Shown in pieces: positions 23,691 through 32,320 of a stretch of DNA of 64,000 nt. Within the stretch, counting starts at the first letter, position 1, and every line of letters starts with the position of its first letter. Origin of the DNA: JAJPHU01 sp035553375. GTDB lineage: Bacteria; Planctomycetota; Planctomycetia; Gemmatales; Gemmataceae. The position numbers and the translations under genes are program-made. Where the stretch lies: positions 41,000-104,999 of the forward strand of contig DATNCY010000015.1 of the NCBI GenBank assembly GCA_035553375.1. The letters run 5' to 3'. The notes beneath the pieces are model-generated. The model worked only from the letters and a program-made list of their open reading frames with translations, was not told the DNA's origin and made no database searches.

Positions 23691-26282
23691 TCAGCGATTG
23701 GGCGATACATCCGGCAAACGCAGCACGCCACCAGGTGGAACGCACAGCCCTTGCAGACGAGCCGTGAGGGAGCGATTCGCACTGGGAGCCAGCACCGCCA
23801 AGCCAGCGGCGAAGGCGGCCGCTTCCGCCGTGCCTTCGCTGCGGTCGTAGGCCAGCACATCCGGCTTGGCCAGCAGTTCCATATTGAACGGCGCTCCGCC
23901 GGCGCTATAAGGTTGCCGGCGATTGCGTTCGTCGGCGGCACCGACGGTGATCGCTGTGCGAGCGTCGCCGGGCATGCCGACGCTGCCGTTGGCGGTGACG
24001 TAATCGTGCAGCACCGCCCGCCCCGTGGCATCCAGCGGCGTCACGAACAAACGCAGCCGCATTTCTCCCTGCCTGCGCATGGCCGGCAGCGTCGGATCGT
24101 TTGCCGGATAGATCGATTCGGGCGCACGGCCCTCGATGCGCACGGCATAGCGGCCGGCTTTCTTCACCTGCACTTCCAGGGTCAGTTCATAAATGGCCGA
24201 GCCGGGCGCGGCATCGAGCCGCTGCGGTAAGCCGACCGACTGCGCGACGATTTCCAGATCGTCGGCGGGCTGGAGCTTGCCTGTAGGGTCTGCCTGGTGC
24301 AGCAGCAGGACACGCAAGTTGCGAGCGAGTGGAAGGCGATAGGGGTCTTCTCCCGTTTGGGCATACAGTGGATCGTGAGCCTCACGCCACTGGAGCGTGA
24401 TACGCAAGCGTGTGCCGGCCGGGATGTCGCGGGCCGCTTTCCCCGTTGGAGTTCGCCAGGACAGGAAATTCAATTCGGGCGACCACAGATCGGCGGGCAG
24501 CGGTTGTTCGGGCGCGGTGAACTCCATGACGCCGTTGTTGTCCGCATCGTGGAACAAGCCGGTCCAACTCTGGCCGCGTGTGTCGCCGGCTGCCTGAAAC
24601 CACAGGGCGGCGCGGAAGGGTCGATCGTCGAAATAACGGCTCAGCGCGCTGGTGCCATCGACGGGAAAACCATCGTGCCAGGATAGCGCCGACGCCACGA
24701 TGCGGATGCCGCGCAGGGTGGCCAGATCGCGTTTGAATTGCAGATAACGCTGAAGGGTTGCATGAAAACGAGCCGCATCTTGATCGTAGACTTTTTGCTT
24801 ATCGAAGTATGCCTTGCGCCGCGTGAGCGCTTCACCTTCCTGACGAAAATCCTGCAAAACTTCCCGGCGTTCCGCGAGCAATTCATCACGGCGTTTGTCG
24901 AGTAGCCCCTGTTCGCCGTCGAGTTGGTTCAGGCGTGAATCGAGGCTGATCGAGCGAACCGGATCGCCGTTGATGGTTCGCGCCACGGCTTCGACCATGT
25001 AGGGAGCGGCGGCATCAATGCGGATCAACGTCAGGCTAATTTCGGGCGCGAGGCGCGCGATGGTGAGCGCATGGCGTGTGCCGGAGCCTTGGCCCTGGCC
25101 GGCAGGAAACGGATCGGGCAGCATGTCGGCATTGCGTTCGCGCGTGAGATCGAGGAGGCGCGTATCGGGCGGCAGCCCCTTGCCGACAAAGCCTTCCCAA
25201 CCGCGAAAATCGCTATCCACGACGGCGAGTTGAATGCCGCGTCCGCGCTGTCCCAGCGCTTGCAGTCGCGCCGCGCCGCTGGCCTTGAGCAACGGCTGCC
25301 AGCGGGCGTTGTCGGCGGCAGCGGATGGTCGAGTCGGTTGCGGCAAGCGCGGCAGACGCACGCCGGTTACATCGGGCAGAGCGGCCAGCGAGGGAGCCTG
25401 GCTGGGATTGGCGACAACTGTAACCAGCGGTCCAAGCCGCCCTTCCACGATCAATCCAGGAGCCGCGCGACTCAGCAGGGTGCGATAACCACGATCTTCG
25501 GGAGCCGGCGTCGCGGCCAGGATCACTTCCAAGCGCATCGGCTTGGCCGCGCGCGCCGCATCGCTCAGCACATCGCGCAAGTCAGGCGAGAGTTTCTCCT
25601 GTCCCTTCGGCACCTGGGGCGGACGCGGTCGAGGGACGGGTAACGGCATACCGGGGAAGACTTCCGCCACGCGCACGGCCCACACGCCCTGAAACGGCCG
25701 CGGCTGCCGCTGTCCGGCAGGTTGCGCGCGCAGATCGGTCAAGAGTGTCTCCAGGCGGTTGTAGGGCATGGAGCCGACCAACCGCGTATCACCGCGATGA
25801 TCGTAGCCGACAGCTCCCCGGAACTGGATGCCGGCCAGCACTTGGGACGTCTGCTCACTGAGTTGTCGCTGCCCCTCCGGCGATAGGCCACTGTACAATT
25901 CCAGATCGACGCGGACCAATTGCGTTTTGTCCTCGGGCGGCTTCGTCCCATGCGGAATAAGCAGAATCGACTTGATATGCCGTTCGTTCAGCAGATCGCG
26001 CGCTCGGCGGGCCGGGATCGTGCCGCGCAAGCGCGTGCTGTTGACATCCTCCGGCTCGTTCTCGGGTACAACTTCCTCCGGATCACGCTGGAAGCCGGCC
26101 TTTTTGAGGAAGCGCATCATCTCGTAATATTGGAACAAGCGTTGATTGCGAAAGGCGTTGATGCGATAGGAGATTTCGACATCGTACACTTCGGGCGGCG
26201 CGGCCGCACTGACAAGATGGCAAGGAGATAAGATGACCAGGTAAAAACCCAGCAGCCCGAACGCCACAGCCATACGCTTCAT
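23691..26282 (-). CDS. Subtilase paralogue lacking the catalytic serine
   Basis: This 863-residue exported protein has a signal peptide MKRMAVAFGLLGFYLVILSP. The C-terminal 520 residues follow the subtilase fold: Asp-356 (LAVVDSDF) and His-404 (GTRHALT) are at the expected places, but the GTS motif reads SEGTAEAAA with Ala-819 where the serine should be. It contains a jelly-roll-like insert (SWTGLFHDADNNGVMEF) matching the insert of the protease at 21792 and a helical insertion (about 455-520). It is probably a pseudoprotease, binding peptides or acting as scaffold or regulator. The genes are convergent neighbours, suggesting an old duplication with loss of activity in one. Confidence 0.8.
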   Translation of the reverse strand: MKRMAVAFGLLGFYLVILSPCHLVSAAAPPEVYDVEISYRINAFRNQRLFQYYEMMRFLKKAGFQRDPEEVVPENEPEDVNSTRLRGTIPARRARDLLNERHIKSILLIPHGTKPPEDKTQLVRVDLELYSGLSPEGQRQLSEQTSQVLAGIQFRGAVGYDHRGDTRLVGSMPYNRLETLLTDLRAQPAGQRQPRPFQGVWAVRVAEVFPGMPLPVPRPRPPQVPKGQEKLSPDLRDVLSDAARAAKPMRLEVILAATPAPEDRGYRTLLSRAAPGLIVEGRLGPLVTVVANPSQAPSLAALPDVTGVRLPRLPQPTRPSAAADNARWQPLLKASGAARLQALGQRGRGIQLAVVDSDFRGWEGFVGKGLPPDTRLLDLTRERNADMLPDPFPAGQGQGSGTRHALTIARLAPEISLTLIRIDAAAPYMVEAVARTINGDPVRSISLDSRLNQLDGEQGLLDKRRDELLAERREVLQDFRQEGEALTRRKAYFDKQKVYDQDAARFHATLQRYLQFKRDLATLRGIRIVASALSWHDGFPVDGTSALSRYFDDRPFRAALWFQAAGDTRGQSWTGLFHDADNNGVMEFTAPEQPLPADLWSPELNFLSWRTPTGKAARDIPAGTRLRITLQWREAHDPLYAQTGEDPYRLPLARNLRVLLLHQADPTGKLQPADDLEIVAQSVGLPQRLDAAPGSAIYELTLEVQVKKAGRYAVRIEGRAPESIYPANDPTLPAMRRQGEMRLRLFVTPLDATGRAVLHDYVTANGSVGMPGDARTAITVGAADERNRRQPYSAGGAPFNMELLAKPDVLAYDRSEGTAEAAAFAAGLAVLAPSANRSLTARLQGLCVPPGGVLRLPDVSPNR

Positions 26283-26347
26283 AGGAGCATCCCCGTCGAG
26301 AGACCGTAACGGTGAAGTGAGGGTTCCCTATCAACCTGCCATTTTGT

Positions 26348-26394
26348 CACTCCGCCACAGTGCCACTCCGCCACTCCCCCACTCCGCCACCTTG
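26348..26394 (+). repeat. 8-bp tandem repeat (GCCACTCC words)
   Basis: The spacer between the two divergent genes contains repeated CCACTCCGCCACT words in tandem. It lies in the promoter area of both genes. Confidence 0.6.
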
Positions 26395-26543
26395 TCATTG
26401 TAACACGCTTCGGGCGTCACATCGGGCTTGCGGCGAATCGAGCCGCAAGCGAAAGTGATAGACCCGATCTCGCCGCGCCAACTGCGCCTGTCGCGCCGAT
26501 GAGGCGAACCGGGAGAGCCGTATCAGGATTGCCGGAGGTGCCT

Positions 26544-27332
26544 ATGTCGTTCGCGGGTCAGGTCGCCATTATTACAGGAGCTTCCAGCGGCATCGGTTGG
26601 GCGCTGGCACGTACTCTTGCCGCCGAAGGGTGCAAGGTCGGCCTGGTAGCACGGCGGCGCGAACAACTCGCCGACCTTGCCGGGGAGATCGAGAAACACG
26701 GCGGCACGGTCGCCTTCGCGACGGCTGACATCGCCGAGCGCGAGCAAGCGGTGTCCGCCATTCGTGACGTTGCCGCACGTCTGGGGCCGGTCGATTTGCT
26801 TATCGCCAATGCCGGCGTCGGCGCGCCGACGACGATCGAGCCATTCAACGTCCCTGACGTGGAGAAGATGTTCCGCGTTAACGTGCTGGGGGTAGTTTAT
26901 TCGCTGGAGGCGGCGTTGCCGCAGATGCTTGCACGCGGTCGCGGCCATTTGGCCGCCATCTCCAGTTTGGCATCCTACAAGGGATTGCCGGGCGAATCGG
27001 GCTACACGGCGAGCAAGGCGGCGGTGAACATTTTCATGGAGGGATTGCGGATTCAACTGCGAAGCAAGAATATCGCGGTGACGACGATTTGTCCGGGTTT
27101 CGTCAAAACGCCGATGACGGAAGTGAACGAGTTCAAGATGCCGTGGCTGCTGACGGCGGACGACGCGGCCTGGCGCATCGTCCGCGCGCTGAAGCGCAAA
27201 CGCAAAGTCTATAATTTCCCCTGGCAACTGTCGTTGTTTCTGAAGTGCGCGCGCTGGGCGCCGGACTGGCTCGTTGACCGCATGATGCATACGTATAATG
27301 AGAAGCCGCCCTTCCCCAAGACGCCGCTGTGA
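26544..27332 (+). CDS. Short-chain dehydrogenase/reductase
   Basis: This 262-residue classical SDR has the cofactor motif TGASSGIG (residues 10-17), NAGVG (about 88-92), the catalytic Ser in ISSLAS and Tyr/Lys in YTASK. A basic residue at the end of beta-2 (ARRREQ) favours NADP(H). The substrate is not predictable. The start at 26544 follows GGAGG. A C-terminal extension (about 225-262, WQLSLFLKCARWAPDWLVDR) looks amphipathic and could associate with a membrane. Confidence 0.93.
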   Translation: MSFAGQVAIITGASSGIGWALARTLAAEGCKVGLVARRREQLADLAGEIEKHGGTVAFATADIAEREQAVSAIRDVAARLGPVDLLIANAGVGAPTTIEPFNVPDVEKMFRVNVLGVVYSLEAALPQMLARGRGHLAAISSLASYKGLPGESGYTASKAAVNIFMEGLRIQLRSKNIAVTTICPGFVKTPMTEVNEFKMPWLLTADDAAWRIVRALKRKRKVYNFPWQLSLFLKCARWAPDWLVDRMMHTYNEKPPFPKTPL

Positions 27333-27379
27333 AAATTGTTAAACGGAGAACGTGTCTATCTTTTTGGGAGGCGCGACAC

Positions 27380-30130
27380 ATGGCCGGCATTTCCCTTCAC
27401 GCGGTCATTCAACACCTTCGACGCCTTCATGGTGCTTCGGACGCCGCCCAGCGGAGCGACCGGGAACTATTGCACTCGTGTGCAACGAACAACAATCGGG
27501 ATGCCTTCGCTCTGACGCACGAGGCGGAAGCCGCCGCACCATCGCTGATCCAGGCCGCGCTGCGCGGGGCGACGGCGAGTGTTCCGCGCAGCGCGGCGGC
27601 ACTGGGCGTCGCCGCCGGCGCTCTGATGATGATGTCCCTGTCTGCCGCCCTTCACGCCGAGCCTCCCGCCGATTCGCCCAAGGCGAACGACAAACATACG
27701 CGGCGTGTCAATCTCTTCGGCGATCCGCTGCCGCCTGGCGCGGTCGCACGGCTGGGAACGATGCGGCTGCGCTACGCGACTTGCATGGCGATTTCCCCCG
27801 ATGGCAAAGTCGTGGCCACGGCCCAAGGCAGTTCCGTCCATTTGTGGGATGCGGCCAGCGGCAAGTTTCTGCGGCGTTTGACGGCACCGCACTCCGCGCG
27901 AGGGGCCTACACGATCGCCTTTTCACCGGATGGACGAAAGATCGCCGTCATGGACCACCTTGGCCTCGACAGCGTAGTTTGGGAAGTGGACAAAGCGAAT
28001 CTCTTATTTGCCACTCATATCGAGGGGCGGAGGAGCGCTCATCACTTAGTGATGGCGCGAATCGTTTTCTCTCCGGATAGCAAGACGCTATACACCGGCA
28101 ACGATCAGACGGTCCACGGTTGGGATGTGGCGACCGGCAAAGAGACGGCGTGTTTCCAGCACGGCAAACCAAACGAGACGCGCACCAACATCCTTATCTT
28201 CTCCCGCGATGGCAAACGCTTCGCCACGGCTAGCGACTCGCAATCGGAAATCCGCTTATGGGATCTGCACGCGGGTAAGCGGCTCCATGTCCTCGATTCC
28301 GGCGCCCTTCGCACCCGAAGAGGCGTCCGTTCGGCGGCGTTCAGCTCGGATGGCCGCCTGCTGGCCACCGGCGGCGCGGATGGGAAGGTGCGCCTGTGGA
28401 ACGTGAAAAGCGGCAAGGGACTCCACAATTTGGGAAAGGTAGGCAACGAGGCGGTGGACGATGTCGCTTTCACTCCCGATGGCAAGACACTGGCCGTGGC
28501 CAATAAGAATCCCTTCTCACGCGAAAAGCAATTCATTCGCCTGTGGAACCTGGATGGCGACCATGTCCGGCTAGGAAAGGTCCTCCCGGCTCTCGGCCTC
28601 AACGCCTTGGCGTATTTTCCCGACGGCAAAACGCTCGCGTGGATTTGCTGCGAGCAAAGCGTGCGTTTGCTCGACGCGGCCACGGGCCAAGAACGCCTTT
28701 CCTTCGCCAGTCACTACGGCGGCGTCAACTCCATCGCCTATTCTCCCGATGGCCGGCTGATTGCCACTGCCAGCGACGATTGCACGATCCGCCTGTGGAA
28801 CGCGGATACGAGCAAGCCCAAAGACATGCTGCGCGGACATGGAAGGAGGGTCAATGCGCTGGCTTACTCGCCCGATGGCAAATGCCTGGCCTCGGCGAGC
28901 AGTGACGGCACCGCCATCCTCTGGGACATGGAGACGCGGAAAATGCGCTTCCGCTGCGAAGGGCATGGCAATCAGGTCCGTGCGGTTGCCTTTTCGCCGG
29001 ACGGCAAGACGCTGGTGATCGGCGGCTATAACTCGATCATCCAATCGTGGGACGTTCGCACGGGGAAGGAGCTGCGCACCATCGAGCAAGAGGAGCATAC
29101 GAACGCGCTGGCTTTTTCACCGGATGGCGCTCTTCTCGCGGGAGGCTCTGTTTCTCTTCATCTGTATGACGCACGCACCGCTCGGCTGTTACGGAATGTC
29201 AAAACGGAACCCACGATCACGTCCCTGGCTTTTTCGCCAGATGGCAGAACCTTGGCGTGTGGCGGCGACTCTGAGACGATTCTCTGGGAGTTGGCTTCCG
29301 GCAAGGAGCGTGCGCGGTTGCCCGGCCACTGGAACCAACGCGGCGCGCTGGCGTTTTCGCCCGACGGCAAACTCCTCGCCTCCGGCAGCCATGACATGGG
29401 CGGCGACATGAACGAGGTCGTGCATGTGTGGGAGTTGGCCACCGGCAAAGAACTCGGCGCGTTCCGGGGACACGAACAACCGGTCTTCGGCGTGGCCTTT
29501 TCTCCCGATGGTAAGCGCTTGGCCACGGCGAGCGGCGACGCGACAACCTTGATCTGGAATCTCGCCGCCGTCGCCAAGCGCGGACCGCATCCCGCCATCG
29601 ATAAACGCTCCTTGAAATCTCCGCTCGCGGCGGCGGATCTCGAAGCCGCGTGGTCCGACTTGGCGAGCGCTGACGCGGTCCAAGCGCAGCAAGCCATCTG
29701 GAAGCTGGTCCGCGCGCCGCGTCAGGCAGCGGCGTTTCTGGGCCAACGTCTGCGACTCGCCACGAAACCGAAGACCGCGGACATCGCCGCCCGGATCGCC
29801 GATCTCGACAGCGAACGCTTCTCGACGCGCGAGCGGGCCAGCGCCGAACTGACGCGACTCGGCACGCTGGCCGAGACGATACTGCGCAAGAAGCGAGCGG
29901 AGAAAATATCCCTCGAACTACGGAAACGCCTCGATATTCTGCTGGAAAAGCTGGATGCGCAGGCACCGGCATCGGCCGAGGATTTGCGGCCTCTTCGCGC
30001 AGTCGAAGTGTTGGAACACGCCGGCACGCCCGAGGCGCGTCAAGTCCTGCGCACCCTGGCGGGTGGAGCGGAATGCGCTCGGCTGACCCGCGAGGCGAAA
30101 GCGTCGCTACGCCGGTTGGAAACGAAATAA
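27380..30130 (+). CDS. Large WD40-repeat protein with a sigma-factor-like N-terminal remnant
   Basis: This is a 916-residue protein. Residues 1-35 (MAGISLHAVIQHLRRL...SDRELL) resemble the very start of planctomycete ECF-sigma/WD40 fusions, but sigma regions 2 and 4 are missing and the chain passes directly to an Ala-rich membrane segment (about 70-92). About 13-14 WD40 blades follow (repeated FSPDGK...LATAS...IRLWD), forming probably two propellers. A helical tail (about 770-916) has the ERASAELTRLG pattern common to planctomycete WD40/HEAT proteins. The start at 27380 follows GGGAGG. The propellers are expected to be extracytoplasmic. The role is unknown, probably scaffolding or signalling. 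Confidence 0.85.
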   Translation: MAGISLHAVIQHLRRLHGASDAAQRSDRELLHSCATNNNRDAFALTHEAEAAAPSLIQAALRGATASVPRSAAALGVAAGALMMMSLSAALHAEPPADSPKANDKHTRRVNLFGDPLPPGAVARLGTMRLRYATCMAISPDGKVVATAQGSSVHLWDAASGKFLRRLTAPHSARGAYTIAFSPDGRKIAVMDHLGLDSVVWEVDKANLLFATHIEGRRSAHHLVMARIVFSPDSKTLYTGNDQTVHGWDVATGKETACFQHGKPNETRTNILIFSRDGKRFATASDSQSEIRLWDLHAGKRLHVLDSGALRTRRGVRSAAFSSDGRLLATGGADGKVRLWNVKSGKGLHNLGKVGNEAVDDVAFTPDGKTLAVANKNPFSREKQFIRLWNLDGDHVRLGKVLPALGLNALAYFPDGKTLAWICCEQSVRLLDAATGQERLSFASHYGGVNSIAYSPDGRLIATASDDCTIRLWNADTSKPKDMLRGHGRRVNALAYSPDGKCLASASSDGTAILWDMETRKMRFRCEGHGNQVRAVAFSPDGKTLVIGGYNSIIQSWDVRTGKELRTIEQEEHTNALAFSPDGALLAGGSVSLHLYDARTARLLRNVKTEPTITSLAFSPDGRTLACGGDSETILWELASGKERARLPGHWNQRGALAFSPDGKLLASGSHDMGGDMNEVVHVWELATGKELGAFRGHEQPVFGVAFSPDGKRLATASGDATTLIWNLAAVAKRGPHPAIDKRSLKSPLAAADLEAAWSDLASADAVQAQQAIWKLVRAPRQAAAFLGQRLRLATKPKTADIAARIADLDSERFSTRERASAELTRLGTLAETILRKKRAEKISLELRKRLDILLEKLDAQAPASAEDLRPLRAVEVLEHAGTPEARQVLRTLAGGAECARLTREAKASLRRLETK

Positions 30131-30165
30131 TTTGGACGTGCCGGCGTCGCGTCTTGTAATGGTTA

Positions 30166-30261
30166 GGAGGCAATCCATCTTTTCGGGAGGCGCGACGCAT
30201 GGCCGGCATTCCCCTCCACGCTGTCATTCAGCATCTTTTGGCTGATCCAGGCGAGACTTAG
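30166..30261 (+). pseudogene. Truncated copy of the WD40/sigma-like gene start
   Basis: About 65 bases including the ribosome-binding site (CGGGAGGCGCGAC) and the codons for MAGIPLHAVIQHL repeat 27353-27419 with few mismatches. A stop follows at codon 21 (30259-30261). It is therefore the broken beginning of a second member of the family, located directly after the first. Confidence 0.75.
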
Positions 30262-30487
30262 GTCACCTGGGATGAGGACGAACCACGGAGAAGAGGCAAG
30301 CGTAAAGGATATAGGGCATACTCTCAGAGTAGAGATGTCATTCTCTATCACGCAATCTCCTCGAACCGAAAGAGGCATGCTAGAATGGCGGAGTTGGAGT
30401 TCGTGCATGCGGAGACGGCGCTTGACAGAATCCTTCACGAACCAGAGGTTGCAATGTCCCGCTGGGGCGGTGGCACGGGGAAGCACG
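30262..30487. other. Intergenic, nothing further identified
   Basis: No supported gene lies here between the remnant and the TIGR04255 gene. Composition is less GC-rich than in the neighbours, and it probably holds the promoter for the three-gene cassette. Confidence 0.35.
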
Positions 30488-31303
30488 ATGACCAGCACTC
30501 CCGATTTTGCCAATCCGCCCATCGTCGAGTTGGTTCTTGGCGCTCAGTTTTCACCATTAACCAAGCTAACCGCTGGCCATTTTGGGCTGTTTTGGAAAGA
30601 ACTTGGAAGCGATTGGACCGAGCCGGAAGATGGACCGCTTCTTGAGGATCAGTTCGAGTTGCTCGACCGCCCGCAGTGGAGTATGCCGGCTGGCTTGCAA
30701 CTGCGTTTCGGCCCTCCCCGACTTCCAGGGCGGTTCCTAATTGGGCACAAAAGCAAAGATCGTCTTCTGCAAATCCAGGCGACGCGCTTGCACCTAAACT
30801 GGCGGAAGCGAGAGGGGTTCTATCCAAGCTACAAACGATTGATCGCCGAATTTGAGGACATGTTCACTCGTTTCGCCGCATTCGCAGCGAAGACAGGCTT
30901 GGGAGAGTTAGCCCTGAACCAGTGGGAGTTGACGTACATCGACGCCTTCCCGAAGGAGGAGTATTGGCAAACTCCGGCGGACTGGTCCGTGTTCTTGCCG
31001 GGTTTGTTCGGCAAATTATTCCCAACGGACGGCTTGGGCTTGGTACTCGAACACCGAGTAGCCGAGTGGAGCTACGAGATCCAGCCGAAGCGCGGACGGC
31101 TGCACATCGCCACCCAGCCAGGCCGGGCTGCGGAGGACAAGCGGGATGCTCTGCTCCTGCAAATGACCGCTCGCGGCCCCGCCGGCAAAGAGGGAGCCGA
31201 GACATTGCGAGCCGGTCTCGATTGGGGCCATGATGCCGCAGTGGGAACCTTCCTCCGCGTGACGTCTGACGAAGCCAAGAAGCGTTGGGGAATGAAACCA
31301 TGA
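30488..31303 (+). CDS. TIGR04255-family protein
   Basis: This 271-residue protein has the opening typical of TIGR04255 proteins (FANPPIVELVLGAQFSPL), the central DRLLQIQATRLHLNWRK and the later ELTYIDAF. These are sporadically distributed proteins of unknown biochemical role. The start at 30488 follows GGGGAAG. Its stop overlaps the next start as ATGA, so the two are translated together, and a third gene follows after 39 bases. This cassette has the look of a horizontally exchanged module. Confidence 0.75.
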   Translation: MTSTPDFANPPIVELVLGAQFSPLTKLTAGHFGLFWKELGSDWTEPEDGPLLEDQFELLDRPQWSMPAGLQLRFGPPRLPGRFLIGHKSKDRLLQIQATRLHLNWRKREGFYPSYKRLIAEFEDMFTRFAAFAAKTGLGELALNQWELTYIDAFPKEEYWQTPADWSVFLPGLFGKLFPTDGLGLVLEHRVAEWSYEIQPKRGRLHIATQPGRAAEDKRDALLLQMTARGPAGKEGAETLRAGLDWGHDAAVGTFLRVTSDEAKKRWGMKP

Positions 31304-31743
31304 GCGCGATCATGCAATCCGCCCGAGGAGCCTCGGCTTTTACACAGCCCGATTATTCCTTTGTCTGCTCGACGGGCGCGGCCGATAAACCTTTCACACC
31401 TTTCTTGGGGTGCGATGAAGCGGCGGCACGAACGTGGCTTCCATTGATTGATGAGTTGCTCCATATTCGCAACCTTCAAGACGATTGGGATGGTGAAGGG
31501 ACGGAAGCACCACATCCTGCTTTGGTCGATGGAGCGATTACGCTGGCTCAGTACCTTCAAGCGAATCGGACTCCACCCGCCGATAGGGTTCTCGCGGGGG
31601 TGAATGGGACGATCTACTTCGAGTGGCATACGTCCTTTGCATATCAGGAAATTGAAGTGACCTCTCCGATCGATGCGGAGTGCCGTTGGGTTCAGAAAGA
31701 CTCGGACGTGACGGAGGTCATCAACCTATCTCGTCGTTCGTAA
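31300..31743 (+). CDS. Hypothetical protein coupled to the TIGR04255 gene
   Basis: This 147-residue protein contains the helical segment WLPLIDELLHIRNLQDDWDGEG and a later strand-rich part (GTIYFEWHTSFAYQEIEVTSP). The first motif (LxxLxxxxDDWDGEG) is frequent in short proteins that accompany TIGR04255 or toxin-like genes. Translation starts inside the upstream stop codon (ATGA). No catalytic motif is visible. It might be an antitoxin or chaperone partner, but that is only a suggestion from gene order. Confidence 0.65.
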   Translation: MSAIMQSARGASAFTQPDYSFVCSTGAADKPFTPFLGCDEAAARTWLPLIDELLHIRNLQDDWDGEGTEAPHPALVDGAITLAQYLQANRTPPADRVLAGVNGTIYFEWHTSFAYQEIEVTSPIDAECRWVQKDSDVTEVINLSRRS

Positions 31744-31782
31744 CCCTCCGGTACAGGCCGTCCGCAGCTGGACGGTGCGACG

Positions 31783-32232
31783 ATGAAAGTCGAAACCGAC
31801 CCGATCACCGACGATGAATGGCTTCTCCGTCGTGTCCCCGTTAATAGGTTCCGCACGGACGAGGTTCCGATCATTTCCCCAAACGCCTTCGAGCCACGAA
31901 TCAAGGGACGAGACCCGGACACGGACGGGATCAGCCTCTATCGTGCAGCGTGTCTCGCCGATCCGTGCGAGGTACTGGCGACAATTGCCCCGGAACGCCA
32001 GCATGAGTGCGGAATTGTGCGGATAGCGGTGTCTTCACTCCGATCTTTGCAACTGTCCGTGAAAAGCAAACCGGACGATCGAATCAAAGGCCATGTCGTG
32101 ATACCCGAACTAAATTCCGTGGACTACGCCTCCGATAAGTCTCGCTTCACTCCCATCAAAGAACGGTTGGCCGTCATGGCGAGCGCGGATGAAAACATCG
32201 TGAAACAACCACAACGCGATCGGACCAGCTGA
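31783..32232 (+). CDS. Third protein of the TIGR04255 cassette
   Basis: This 149-residue protein starts MKVETDPITDDEWLLRRVPV and contains ISPNAFEPR...DTDGISLYRAACL and GHVVIPELN. I recognise this arrangement from planctomycete genomes as a conserved hypothetical that follows the two upstream genes, but have no function for it. The paired SxxxFxPR and GxSxYR segments recall ADP-ribosyltransferase-like RES proteins only vaguely. The start at 31783 lies 39 bases after the upstream stop. Confidence 0.65.
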   Translation: MKVETDPITDDEWLLRRVPVNRFRTDEVPIISPNAFEPRIKGRDPDTDGISLYRAACLADPCEVLATIAPERQHECGIVRIAVSSLRSLQLSVKSKPDDRIKGHVVIPELNSVDYASDKSRFTPIKERLAVMASADENIVKQPQRDRTS

Positions 32233-32320
32233 TGTCTTGGCTCGACTGACGCATGCGGTATCTTCTTATCTTCTGTCTTTTTTCCGCCTTTTCCGTCTTT
32301 TCCGTGGTGAAATTCTTCAA

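Noticed and set aside
30488..32232. Classical type II toxin-antitoxin pair
   Set aside because: None of the three proteins shows a known toxin fold by eye, and the first is too large and of TIGR04255 type; only a weak hypothesis remains.
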